This document shows, piece by piece, positions 7,199 through 14,868 of a stretch of 15,217 nt of DNA. Location of the stretch: assembly GCA_002329075.1 (NCBI GenBank), contig DCXR01000035.1:1-15217 (forward strand). Reading direction: 5' to 3'. The notes beneath the pieces were generated by a model, which saw only the letters and a list, made by a program, of their open reading frames with translations, had not been told where the DNA came from and did not search any database. Both the position numbers and the translations under genes were made by a program. Positions within the stretch are counted from its first letter, which is position 1; every line of letters begins with the position of its first letter. Source of the DNA: Candidatus Neomicrothrix sp. UBA2131 (GTDB lineage: Bacteria > Actinomycetota > Acidimicrobiia > Acidimicrobiales > MedAcidi-G1).

Positions 7199-7422
7199 CG
7201 ACCCGGGTGTTCCACGTTCCCGACATCTCCTGCGTCCACTGCAAGCGGGCCATCGAGGAGGCGCTCGGCGAAGTCCCCGAGGTCACCTCTGCCGTCGTCA
7301 CGGTCGACCGACGTGACGTCGAGGTCGACGGCGCTGCCTCGGACGAGGCCGTCATCGCCGCCATCGGAAAAGCCGGCTACGACGTCGCGCTCGACGACAC
7401 CGGAACCGCCGAGACGTCGTGA
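7195..7422 (+). CDS. copZ: CopZ-like copper chaperone (single HMA domain)
   Basis: A 75-residue ferredoxin-like HMA protein. The metal loop is D-I-S-C-V-H-C with C13 and C16; the usual Met two residues before the first Cys is Ile here. The C-terminal half ends in the usual IAAIGKAGYDV pattern. It should carry Cu(I) in the cytosol and deliver it to CopA. ATG 7195 overlaps the copA TGA (ATGA, 7195-7198), so the two are translationally coupled. Its own TGA (7420-7422) overlaps the GTG of the next gene. The His inside the C-x-H-C loop is less common than Ala or Gly and could tune affinity, but that is inference. Confidence 0.9.
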   Translation: MTTRVFHVPDISCVHCKRAIEEALGEVPEVTSAVVTVDRRDVEVDGAASDEAVIAAIGKAGYDVALDDTGTAETS

Positions 7423-8381
7423 GAAGCACCACCGCGCTGCGGCGGGTTGTCGCAGTCGGAGTGGCCGCGACGCTTCTCGTCGCGTGTTCAGGCAACGACA
7501 CCCCGGTTGCCAAAGATGCCGAAACCGCCACAGCGGGATCCGACGACCTCGCTCACGGCTCGACCACAGCGGAACCCGACAACCTTGCTCACGGTTCATG
7601 GGCAGAAGCCATCGAGAACGCAAACCTGTTGGTCGACCTCGACCAAGACGCCAGGAAGTTGTTGAGCGTCTTCCCAACGGGTTCCGGCAACAAGATCAGC
7701 GAACTCGACATCGCGGGAAGCAACCCCAGCTACTTCGACCAATTCGGGCCGGCTCTGTGGCGGCAGTGCGAACGAGTCGACGTGTACATATCCGTCGATC
7801 CCTCGATTGCCCCAGAGTTGCGCGCCTCGGCTCGCACCCTGGCCGTCAACGCGATCCTGGAGTTGAACAAGTTGACCGGGCTGACGTTGGTCGTGAGAAG
7901 TGGTGCCACCGAACAGCACGGGGAGTTCTTCGACCCCACAGTTGATCCTGATGCCCCCGGATTCAGGGAACTCGACGTGTTCTGGTACGACACCGCATCC
8001 GACGCTCCACCTGACCGGTTTGGAATCGCCGACGCATGGCATTCCGGCCCGGACGCGTTGGAGCAGTCCACAATTGACGGCTCGGTCAACGTGACGTCGA
8101 AAGACTCACCCACGCAACAGGCATCGCTGCTTCGTTCCCGAATCAGCCTCTCGACCGAGATCCTCCACAGGCTCCCCGGTCGGGCCGACCTCGACGAGGA
8201 CGGCTCCCAGTTCGCCGAAAGGTCGCAGTCAATGGCGGTCCTGCACGAACTCGCACACGTCGTCGGCATCGGCCACTCAACGGCGAAGGACAGCTTCATG
8301 TACCCGCGCTTCAGCGACCAGACCCGGATGACTACCCCAGACCGGGCCACCCTCGCCCTTGCCGGCAGCCGGCCCTGCTGA
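7419..8381 (+). CDS. Lipoprotein metalloprotease, matrixin-like metzincin
   Basis: A 320-residue exported protein. The N-terminus has Arg residues, a hydrophobic stretch and a lipobox LVAC with C23 as the likely lipidated residue. Residues 276-286 form HELAHVVGIGH, the extended metzincin zinc site (H276, H280, H286; catalytic E277). M294 in SFMYP eight residues later fits the Met-turn of M10 matrixins. The middle region (about 60-270) holds no motif I recognise. It should be an envelope-anchored zinc protease. GTG 7419 overlaps the copZ stop (GTGA, 7419-7422), so expression is tied to the copper operon, which is unusual for this enzyme type. An in-frame 36-bp tandem repeat lies just after the lipobox. 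Third-position GC is somewhat lower than in copA, hinting at a separate origin. The stop lies 29 nt from the convergent gene's stop. Confidence 0.85.
   Translation: MRSTTALRRVVAVGVAATLLVACSGNDTPVAKDAETATAGSDDLAHGSTTAEPDNLAHGSWAEAIENANLLVDLDQDARKLLSVFPTGSGNKISELDIAGSNPSYFDQFGPALWRQCERVDVYISVDPSIAPELRASARTLAVNAILELNKLTGLTLVVRSGATEQHGEFFDPTVDPDAPGFRELDVFWYDTASDAPPDRFGIADAWHSGPDALEQSTIDGSVNVTSKDSPTQQASLLRSRISLSTEILHRLPGRADLDEDGSQFAERSQSMAVLHELAHVVGIGHSTAKDSFMYPRFSDQTRMTTPDRATLALAGSRPC
7528..7598 (+). repeat. In-frame 36-bp tandem duplication in the lipoprotein gene
   Basis: Two copies (7528-7562 and 7564-7598) at exactly 36-nt period encode related 12-residue units, TAGSDDLAHGST and TAEPDNLAHGSW. 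The copies differ at six positions, all transitions. They lie in the linker between the lipidated Cys and the body of the protein. Confidence 0.8.
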
Positions 8382-8410
8382 CCGCTGCCACCTCTGAGAA
8401 CCCTACGGAG

Positions 8411-9175
8411 TCAAGCCCCGGCGTCGCGTTGGTCGATGAGTACCTGCAACGGAGCGAGGTCGAACGGGTCGCCGGTCATCACGATCAGGTGGTCGACACC
8501 GACATCGGTGTAGCGGCCCACGTCCTCGACGTCGTCCTGGGCGATGCACACCGTCCGTTCGACCTCGGCAGGGTCACGGCCCACCTTGGCGCACCAGTCG
8601 TCGAGGATCGCCGACAACTCGGCGACGTTCTCCGGCGGGCCGAAGCAGTTCCAGGCGTCGGCGTGCTCGGCGACCAGACGGAGGGTGACCTTGCGCCCGG
8701 ATCCACCGATGAGGATCGGCAGCCGACCGACGGGAGGAGGATTGAGCTGGTCGAGGCGGTTACGCATCCTGGGCAGGTCGGCCTCCAACTGCCTGAGGCG
8801 GCTGCCAACGGTGCCGAACTCGTAGCCGTACTCCTCGTAGTCCCGCTCGAACCAGCCGGCGCCGACACCGAGGTACATCCGTCCGTCCGAGAGGTGATCG
8901 AGAGTGCGGACCATGTCGGCGAGCAGTTCGGGGTTCCTGTACGAGTTGCCGGTCACCATGGTGCCGAGCATCGCTCGTCGGGTGTCGGCGGCCATGGCCG
9001 ACAGCAGGGTCCAGGCCTCGAAGTGCTCCGCGTCGGGATTCCCGTAGAGCGGGTAGAAGTGGTCCCAGACCCAGATCGAGTCGGCCCCCATGGCGTCGGC
9101 CTCCTGCCAGGCGCTGCGCAACGCTCCGACGTTGGTGGCCTGGGGGTGGAGTTGGCAACCAACCTTGAGCGACAT
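8411..9175 (-). CDS. Luciferase-like (LLM class) F420-dependent oxidoreductase
   Basis: A 254-residue TIM-barrel oxidoreductase of the bacterial luciferase-like family, actinobacterial F420-using subgroup. Typical features: the early GADSIWVWDHF strand with the conserved WDH, the TMVTGNSYRNP stretch, LSDGRMYLGVGAGW followed by an acidic helix, the PILIGGSG strand near residue 155, and a C-terminal region with GVDHLIVMTG. Length suits short members of the family. The substrate cannot be predicted. I chose ATG 9175 because AAGGA lies 8 nt upstream; an ATG 9 nt earlier has its ribosome site too close. It is convergent with the lipoprotein gene with a 29-nt gap and no visible terminator. A fragment of a related gene lies just upstream in the opposite orientation. 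Confidence 0.9.
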   Translation of the reverse strand: MSLKVGCQLHPQATNVGALRSAWQEADAMGADSIWVWDHFYPLYGNPDAEHFEAWTLLSAMAADTRRAMLGTMVTGNSYRNPELLADMVRTLDHLSDGRMYLGVGAGWFERDYEEYGYEFGTVGSRLRQLEADLPRMRNRLDQLNPPPVGRLPILIGGSGRKVTLRLVAEHADAWNCFGPPENVAELSAILDDWCAKVGRDPAEVERTVCIAQDDVEDVGRYTDVGVDHLIVMTGDPFDLAPLQVLIDQRDAGA

Positions 9176-9523
9176 GCGGTGCATCCTTGTCGGTGCGACC
9201 GCTCCCTGACGACTCAGGGCTCGCAGGACCAGACGCGGCGACGCATGACGTTGCCCAGGTCGCTGGCGCCGTGCTCAACCGTCCCGGGCGGGTTCTCGAG
9301 GCGACCGTCCATACAGCCGATCAAGGCCACCGCCTTGGCCTGTATGCGACCAGGTCCGTCCGCTCGAAGCGCTGGCTGACACCTCGAAAGCCTGCAGGTA
9401 TTCCGTTTCGGGTCCGACCACATCATCGTGGGAACCGGCAACCCATACGCCCTCGATCCCCTGCAGCACCTGATCGACCAGCGCGACGCCCTGCGCTGAG
9501 GCGCCGGCGCCACGACCGACCGG
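9176..9523. other. Gene-poor stretch with decayed coding remnants
   Basis: No intact gene is seen here. The right half holds the C-terminus of a second luciferase-like oxidoreductase on the + strand (9348-9499). The left half holds a minus-strand frame (9214-9342) with coding-like third-position GC but no start and no recognised family. No transposase or terminal repeats were found to explain the decay. Confidence 0.6.
9348..9499 (+). pseudogene. C-terminal remnant of a second luciferase-like oxidoreductase
   Basis: The frame ending at TGA 9497-9499 encodes GSDHIIVGTGNPYALDPLQ and then HLIDQRDALR (from 9410). This aligns with the C-terminus of the intact neighbour (GVDHLIVMTGDPFDLAPLQ then VLIDQRDAGA). 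The same frame has a stop at 9377-9379. The preceding similar-looking segment (PLEALADTSKACRYS, from about 9360) is in another frame, so a frameshift occurred near 9400-9410. The rest of the gene is absent. It lies on the opposite strand to the intact paralogue. Confidence 0.65.
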
Positions 9524-9990
9524 TCACCGGGCGGTCAGGAGTTCGCGGCCGGCCCACTCCGCGACCTCGCCGGCGTACAACTTTCGGAACCGGTCGGCGG
9601 GCAGGGGGTCGACCCACTCCCCGGCCTCCACCAGGGAAGCAGCCAGGGCGCCAAGCGGATCTGCCCACTTGGCCGAGCGGCCGTTGCCGCCGATCGCCAG
9701 GTACACCTTGCCCGGGACCAGGGCGTCGATGTAGGGCATGCCTCGGCGAACTCCTCGATCGACGCCGTCGACGCCAGGGCACGTTGCGCAAGCTCACCTT
9801 CGACGGCGCCGGCCTGGACGGTTCGGGACAGCCTCGTCACGTCGTAGTGGGCGCCGAACGGGCCCGTGTGGTGGGCAGGATCAACCGGTTCGGGCGATGC
9901 GACGACGGCAATGCCGAGCCCGACCTCCGCCAGGTGGCGGGCGGCCGATGCGCCGATCATTCCCCCACCGATGACCGTCACGTCGAACAC
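9524..9990 (-). pseudogene. Internally deleted, frameshifted FAD-dependent (DAO-family) oxidoreductase
   Basis: ATG 9990 opens a classic FAD-binding N-terminus, DVTVIGGGMIGASAARHLAE (GxGxxG), and continues sensibly for about 84 residues to IEEFAEA near 9740. The homologous reading then jumps to another frame: from 9739 onward the sequence encodes PYIDALVPGKVYLAIGGNGR and ends in AEWAGRELLTAR at TGA 9524-9526. That is the typical C-terminus of the same family (aiGGNG near the flavin). Together the parts give about 155 residues where family members have about 370, so most of the middle, including much of the substrate domain, is missing and the frame is broken. It starts 40 nt after the stop of the intact FAD oxidoreductase on the same strand, so the two were probably one operon. 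It is not expected to be functional. Confidence 0.75.
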
Positions 9991-10030
9991 GGTGTGATGG
10001 TAGGTCGGGCGGTTCGGGTCGACCTAGCCG

Positions 10031-11356
10031 TCAGCCGTGGACCGACATCGAAGAGTCCGGGTTGACCTCCCGGTTGCGGCTGTAGAACCCGACGTCGATC
10101 GGCCATCCGGTGTAGCGCCCGGAAACCACGACCGGGGAGGCGTCGTGGTCGTGTCCGGATTCGACGGCCTCGATCAGCTCAGCCATCAACTGGCCGACGG
10201 CGCCGGCGTTCTTGTACTGGTTGCCGCTGGTGCCGATGGCCACGTAGAAGCCGTCGAGGTCGGTGCGGTCGTAGATGGGCAGCCAGTCGTCGGAGACGTC
10301 GTAGAGGTCGACGACGCCCTTCTTCTCGTGGGGGATGCCCAACGTGGGCATGCGACGGTTGGCCCTCAGAACCTGTGCCTCCCACTGGTCCTGCGAGAGC
10401 ACGGTGTCGTAGTCGTCGGGGTCGACGAACTCGCGGTCGTCGCATTTCGGGTCGACGCTGCCGATCAACACGTTGTTGCCGGTCTCGGGCCGGAAGTAGA
10501 AGCCGGTGTCGTCGTCGGCGCCGACCATGCCGTCGGCCATGAAGTCGAAGCCCTGCGGGGCCGGCACGTGGTGGACCTCGTGTCGCAGAGCCCGGGTCTT
10601 GATGCCCATCGAGTCGAATACGCCGGCCATTTCGTTGACGACCGCGCTGTGGGGGCCGGCCGCGTTGACCACGACGGGGGCCACGACGCGGCGTCCGTCG
10701 GCCAGCGTCACGCCGCCCACCCGCCCGTCGGCCTGGTCGACGGAGGTCACCTCGGCGTTGAACCAGAACTCGCCGCCGCTGGCCTCGGCGGCCCGCTGCA
10801 GGTTGTGGCACGACAGTTGGGGGTCGCTCACATAGCCGGCGTCGGGCGTGAAGATCGCTCCGGTGATGGTCCCGTCCGCGTCGTCCCAGAAGTGGGGGTC
10901 GTCGGGACGCCGGGGTGGCCCATAGCGGCCGTGGTCGAGCAGCGGCATCCGTTCGGCGAGGTCGGCGAGGGTCCAGTCCTCGAAGGGGATGCCCAGTTCC
11001 TGCCAGAGTGCCCTGACCTTCGACGAGTGGTCACCCTCTTCGATGACGAGGTTGAACATGCCACACCGGTGGAAGTCGACGAGCCCGAGCTCGTCGGTTG
11101 TGCCGATGTAGCCGGCCCAGTCGGTCCAGTAGTGCATGGCCTCCCAGGCAAGCGACACCCCGGGAACGGTCGAATAGCTGAAGCGCACGATGGCGCAGGA
11201 GTTGATGGTGGAACCCGCCCCGGCGGCGGACGCCTTGTCGACGTTGAGGGTGTGCAGCCCACGGCGGGACAACTCGACGGCAATCGCGCCGCCGAGCACC
11301 CCGGCGCCGATGATGACGGCGTCGAAGTCGTCGGGGTCGTCGGTCGGGTTCGGCAT
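10031..11356 (-). CDS. FAD-dependent oxidoreductase, DAO (sarcosine/amino acid oxidase-like) family
   Basis: A 441-residue flavoprotein. The N-terminal dinucleotide site is DAVIIGAGVLGGAIAVELS (G17-x-G19-x-x-G22), followed by the acidic ribose-binding position in NVDK. The INSCAIVRFSYST segment is the usual flavin-proximal motif, VNAAGPHS is the second FAD-contact strand, and FYVAIGTSGNQYKNAG near the C-terminus closes the flavin site. Relatives oxidise sarcosine, dimethylglycine or other secondary amines, but the substrate here is unknown. I chose ATG 11356 because GAGGA precedes it by 7 nt and the FAD motif follows at normal distance; upstream ATGs in the frame add non-homologous residues. 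It lies 286 nt from the upstream hydrolase gene and 40 nt before a broken paralogue on the same strand. Confidence 0.88.
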   Translation of the reverse strand: MPNPTDDPDDFDAVIIGAGVLGGAIAVELSRRGLHTLNVDKASAAGAGSTINSCAIVRFSYSTVPGVSLAWEAMHYWTDWAGYIGTTDELGLVDFHRCGMFNLVIEEGDHSSKVRALWQELGIPFEDWTLADLAERMPLLDHGRYGPPRRPDDPHFWDDADGTITGAIFTPDAGYVSDPQLSCHNLQRAAEASGGEFWFNAEVTSVDQADGRVGGVTLADGRRVVAPVVVNAAGPHSAVVNEMAGVFDSMGIKTRALRHEVHHVPAPQGFDFMADGMVGADDDTGFYFRPETGNNVLIGSVDPKCDDREFVDPDDYDTVLSQDQWEAQVLRANRRMPTLGIPHEKKGVVDLYDVSDDWLPIYDRTDLDGFYVAIGTSGNQYKNAGAVGQLMAELIEAVESGHDHDASPVVVSGRYTGWPIDVGFYSRNREVNPDSSMSVHG

Positions 11357-11642
11357 CTCTGGTTCCTCGGACGGTCTTGCGGTCTCGGCGGGCGCAATCA
11401 TGCCAAGTGCGGCGTGGAGATGCTGACCTGTCCGGGCCACGTTCGTTGCCGGGCCATGTCGCCGAGCGGCTCAGGGGGATCAGCCATGACGGGTACTTCC
11501 GCCTGACCCTGCTGCTCACGGGTGCCTGCTCGCCCGCCTCGGGTGGCGACTCTCCCGCTTCGGGCCAGTCGACAATCGGTGAATCGATCATCGGACGTTC
11601 GAACAGTGTCTATGTCTCTGTTTTCCTTTGGGTCTGATCGGT
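11357..11642. other. Intergenic region upstream of the FAD oxidoreductase gene
   Basis: A 286-bp gap between two minus-strand genes. The part nearest the hydrolase stop (about 11577-11640) is clearly more A/T-rich than the rest and includes an 8-bp palindrome GTTCGAAC (11597-11604). No convincing -10/-35 pair, riboswitch or intrinsic terminator was found. A promoter for the FAD oxidoreductase is likely here but cannot be placed. Confidence 0.4.
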
Positions 11643-12476
11643 TCAGCTCGGGTGGACTTCGACCCTGTGCAGGTCGTCGCCCAACTCGATGGTGCCGGCG
11701 AAGTGGGCGGCGGCGAGTTCGCGCCAGTCCTCGCCACCGCCGGATGGGAATGCCGGTACGTAGTGCGTGAGCACCAGGGTCTCCATGCCGGCCCGTGCCG
11801 CTGTTCTCGCAGCCTCCTCGGGAGAGGAGTGGTAGTCGAGCGTGTCCTGCATCCTCTTCACCGGGACGTTTTCGATGACGTCCTTGCGGATGACCGTGTG
11901 CACCAGGGCCTGCGCACCGGCGCACAGCCTGTCGAGGCCTTCGCACGGCACGGTGTCACCCGCCACGACAACCGCAGCACCGTCATAGTCGAAGCGGAAT
12001 CCGATGCTGGGTTCGACCGGCTTGTGGTCTGTGGGCGCGCAGGAGACAGCTACCTGTCCGCCGAGGTCGATCTTGCCTTCGGTCACCTCGATGACCTCGA
12101 CAGGGGGTGGATAGTCGAGGTCGTCGTGGTGGGCAATGCGGTAGCCAATGTCAGGTCCCAGCGAGGCGAGGATGTGGTCGACAACCGTCCGGGTCCCGAT
12201 TGGACCGACGATGGTGAGAGGCGATGGTTCGAAGGTCAGGACCCATCTGGAGGTGATCACGTCGTTCAGGTCGGTGATGTGGTCGCTGTGCAGATGGGTC
12301 AGCAGCACAGCACTGAGTTGACCTGCGCTGCTGGCTGCGCCCCCCAGGCGCATGAGCACGCCTCGGCCGGCATCGACAAGGAACTGTTCGGCGCCACCCG
12401 TAACGAGCGTGGCTGGTCCGGCCCGGTTCGGATCGGGCATGGGGCTGCCGGTCCCGAGGAGTGTGATGGCAAGCAT
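11643..12476 (-). CDS. Metallo-beta-lactamase-fold hydrolase, RNase Z / AtsA-like
   Basis: A 277-residue MBL-fold protein. It opens with ITLLGTGSPMPDPNRAGPAT, the start typical of the RNase Z / AtsA branch. The metal motif is H61-L-H63-S-D65-H66, with further ligands expected at D in VVAGDT and H in LTHYVP. Some members of this branch mature tRNA 3' ends, whereas others, such as Pseudoalteromonas AtsA, hydrolyse aryl sulfates. I favour a small-molecule hydrolase because the gene follows a sulfatase by only 29 nt on the same strand, but this is inference. I chose ATG 12476 because an AGGGGGG ribosome site ends 8 nt upstream; an in-frame ATG 18 nt earlier would put that site inside the gene. 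Confidence 0.85.
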   Translation of the reverse strand: MLAITLLGTGSPMPDPNRAGPATLVTGGAEQFLVDAGRGVLMRLGGAASSAGQLSAVLLTHLHSDHITDLNDVITSRWVLTFEPSPLTIVGPIGTRTVVDHILASLGPDIGYRIAHHDDLDYPPPVEVIEVTEGKIDLGGQVAVSCAPTDHKPVEPSIGFRFDYDGAAVVVAGDTVPCEGLDRLCAGAQALVHTVIRKDVIENVPVKRMQDTLDYHSSPEEAARTAARAGMETLVLTHYVPAFPSGGGEDWRELAAAHFAGTIELGDDLHRVEVHPS

Positions 12477-12505
12477 GCGGTTGGCCCCCCTCATCAGAGG
12501 ATCGG

Positions 12506-14785
12506 TTATTGACGGGCCATCTCTGCTCTGGCAAGAGCATCTTCGGCTTCCACCGATGCCCGTGACAGCAGTTGGATCTCGACCTCGTGGAGTGTCCCGG
12601 AGAACGGGAAGGGTGCCTGGTAGCGATCGGACACTGCTGAGCCGTGGTCGTAGCCGATGCTCGCCCCGACGGAGGAGATCATCCGCATGTAGAGCGGCAG
12701 GTCGGCTCGGCCTGCATCATTACCGTCGACGGCAAGTGCCACGGTTCCGGATTGGGCACCAGTTCGTCGGAATCGTGCCGTCAGAACCGAATCGCCGACG
12801 GGTAGGTCGACGTCAGACTCCAACAGGGTGTGTTTGTCGAACGCGTTGTAGTCGACGAGCAGGCGTTCGTCTTGGACGAAGACCGAGATTCCGGAGTTCC
12901 CGTTGCCGGTTGTCCACAAGACACCGTCCTCTCCGCCGGCCCTCGTGACCCGGGCGGTCAGGTCGAAGCTCCGTCCGCCCATTGCTGCACCCGCCTGGCC
13001 CGGGATCGGCGACATTGGTGGCCGATACACGTAGCGCCTGTCGGGCGGGTGCGGCGAGTGGTCCCGGAATCGGACGCCAAAGAGGGTGCCCATGGCACGA
13101 TCGTCGAGTGGGAGGACCCCGTGGCGTTCGGCTTCGGACCACCACAGTGCAACGAGCTCTGCCAACTTGTTCGGATCCGACCCGGCAAGGTCGTTGCACT
13201 CCGATGCATCGAGGCTGAGGTCGTAGAGTTCCCACGGTTCGGTTTCGTAGTCCGCTCCCTCCTGATGCTTGCAGACGGCCTTCCACTGGCCTGCCACCAG
13301 GGCCCGGCTGCCGGCCATCTCGAAGTACTGGAGGGTGTTGGGTGCCGGCGCCTCTGCATCGCTGAAGACGCCGGCAAACGAATGACCTGTGACAGGCAAC
13401 TGGGTCCGGCCCCTGAATACGTCCGGAGGGGTGACCTGGAGGAGGTCGTAGATGGTGGGCACGATGTCAGCGACGTTGATGAACTGACCGCGCATCGTCC
13501 CCCGCTGGTCTTCTCCGATACCGGCTGGCCAGGACACGACCATCGGGACGTGGACCCCGCCCTCGTGGGTGTTCTGCTTGTACCACTTGAACGGGCTGTT
13601 GCCGCACTGGGCCCATCCCCACGGATAGTTGGTGTGGCTGTGTGGCCCACCGATCTCGTCGATCCTTTCGACGGCCTCGTCTGGTGTTTCGAGGATCCCG
13701 TTGAAGTACTTCATCTCGTGCATGACGCCGAAGGGACCACCCTCCTGGGAGGCGCCGTTGTCGGCGAGGACGACGAGGAGCGTGTTGTCCAGTTCTCCAA
13801 TGGCGCGGAGACCTTCGACGAGGCGGCCGATCTGGTCGTCGGTGTGGTCGAGAAAGGCTGCAAAGGCTTCCTGTAGCCGAACGGCCAGGCGTTGCTGGTT
13901 GACGGGCAGCGTGTCCCACGGCTCGACGCCAGGGTTCCGGGGTGCCAACCCGGTGCCCTCGGGTATGACGCCCATCTCGAGTTGACGCTGGAACCATCGC
14001 TGTCGAACAACGTCCCAACCCTCGTCGAACGAGCCCCGGTACTTCGCCAGGTACTCGGGTGGGGCCTGGTGGGGGGCGTGGGTGGCCCCGAAGGGTAGGT
14101 ATGCGAAGAATGGGCGGTCGGGTCGGACTCCCTTGCTGTCAGACACCATCCGCAGCAACTGGTCGACCAGGTCCTCGCTGAGGTGATAGCCGTCCTCAGC
14201 CTTGCCCGGCGGCTCGATCGGGTGGTTGTCGCAGACCAGTTGGGGATGGAACTGATCGGTTTCACCCTCGAGGAATCCGTAGAACCGGTCGAATCCGCGC
14301 CCCAGCGGCCACTGCTCGAACGGCCCGGCTGCCGAACACTGTTCCATGGGGGCCAGGTGCCACTTGCCGGTGCAGAAGGTCGCGTAGCCCTCCGCTTGGA
14401 GTACCTCGGCGACGGTGGCGGCATGGTTCGAGATGTGACCCAACTGGTGGGGAAATCCGGTCTGGAAGTTCGACACTGCCCGCATGCCGACCGCATGCTG
14501 CGACCGGCCGGTGAGCAGTGAGGCCCGGGTCGGCGAGCAGAGCGGGGTCACGTGGAAGTTCGTGAACTGAAGACCACCGGCCGCCAGTTCATCAATATGT
14601 GGAGTATCGATTTCTGACCCGTAGCAACCGAGTTGGGCGAACCCGGTGTCGTCCAGCAGCACGATGACCACGTTGGGTGAGTCACCTGCGGGGTGTGCCG
14701 GTTCCTCGAACCAGGGTTCTGATTCGGAAAACGTTCGACCGATGCGGCCCTGGAAGGTCCCTGTTGGCAGATCCGGCTTTGACAC
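12506..14785 (-). CDS. Formylglycine-type (type I) arylsulfatase with C-terminal beta-sandwich domain
   Basis: A 759-residue sulfatase of the large actinobacterial arylsulfatase group. Metal ligands D45/D46 lie in VIVLLDDTGF. The active-site signature is C83-S-P-T-R87 followed by ASLLTGR, where Cys is converted to formylglycine by a maturation enzyme not encoded here. ADNG in VVLADNGASQ supplies further metal ligands. Residues after about 600 (from GRSFDLTARVTRA) resemble a concanavalin-like beta-sandwich, common at the end of this subgroup. It should hydrolyse a sulfate monoester; the substrate is unknown. I chose GTG 14785 because of a strong AGGGAGG (14791-14797) at 5 nt; the frame runs on to an ATG at 14881 but the added residues look random and would overlap the divergent gene. 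No signal peptide is seen from this start, so the enzyme may be cytosolic. Confidence 0.93.
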   Translation of the reverse strand: MSKPDLPTGTFQGRIGRTFSESEPWFEEPAHPAGDSPNVVIVLLDDTGFAQLGCYGSEIDTPHIDELAAGGLQFTNFHVTPLCSPTRASLLTGRSQHAVGMRAVSNFQTGFPHQLGHISNHAATVAEVLQAEGYATFCTGKWHLAPMEQCSAAGPFEQWPLGRGFDRFYGFLEGETDQFHPQLVCDNHPIEPPGKAEDGYHLSEDLVDQLLRMVSDSKGVRPDRPFFAYLPFGATHAPHQAPPEYLAKYRGSFDEGWDVVRQRWFQRQLEMGVIPEGTGLAPRNPGVEPWDTLPVNQQRLAVRLQEAFAAFLDHTDDQIGRLVEGLRAIGELDNTLLVVLADNGASQEGGPFGVMHEMKYFNGILETPDEAVERIDEIGGPHSHTNYPWGWAQCGNSPFKWYKQNTHEGGVHVPMVVSWPAGIGEDQRGTMRGQFINVADIVPTIYDLLQVTPPDVFRGRTQLPVTGHSFAGVFSDAEAPAPNTLQYFEMAGSRALVAGQWKAVCKHQEGADYETEPWELYDLSLDASECNDLAGSDPNKLAELVALWWSEAERHGVLPLDDRAMGTLFGVRFRDHSPHPPDRRYVYRPPMSPIPGQAGAAMGGRSFDLTARVTRAGGEDGVLWTTGNGNSGISVFVQDERLLVDYNAFDKHTLLESDVDLPVGDSVLTARFRRTGAQSGTVALAVDGNDAGRADLPLYMRMISSVGASIGYDHGSAVSDRYQAPFPFSGTLHEVEIQLLSRASVEAEDALARAEMARQ

Positions 14786-14805
14786 GACGTCCTCCCTCAC
14801 GCTGC

Positions 14806-14811
14806 AATCTA
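14806..14811 (-). promoter_or_regulatory. Candidate -10 element for the sulfatase gene
   Basis: On the minus strand TAGATT fits TANNNT and lies about 20 nt upstream of GTG 14785, leaving room for a short leader that contains the AGGGAGG ribosome site. No matching -35 is evident. It lies within the 83-bp divergent gap shared with the nitronate monooxygenase-like gene. Confidence 0.3.
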
Positions 14812-14868
14812 CCCTTGGAGGAATCCGAGGGCGTCTGGCGGCCCGACCGAAGCCATTGGAGAGTGACG

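Noticed and set aside
9290..9342. I-G-C-M-D-G-R resembling the C-x-D-x-R motif of beta-carbonic anhydrases
   Set aside because: Only a few residues match, no following His/Cys zinc motif, and the frame is a short fragment.
9187..10065. Open frame of about 290 codons on the plus strand across the decayed stretch
   Set aside because: Third-position bias is mixed, the product becomes Arg/Pro-rich low complexity, and it conflicts with recognisable FAD and luciferase-like fragments in other frames.
10037..11506. Long open frame antisense to the FAD oxidoreductase
   Set aside because: Val/Gly/Asp-rich pseudo-protein without motifs, opposite a gene with complete FAD signatures.
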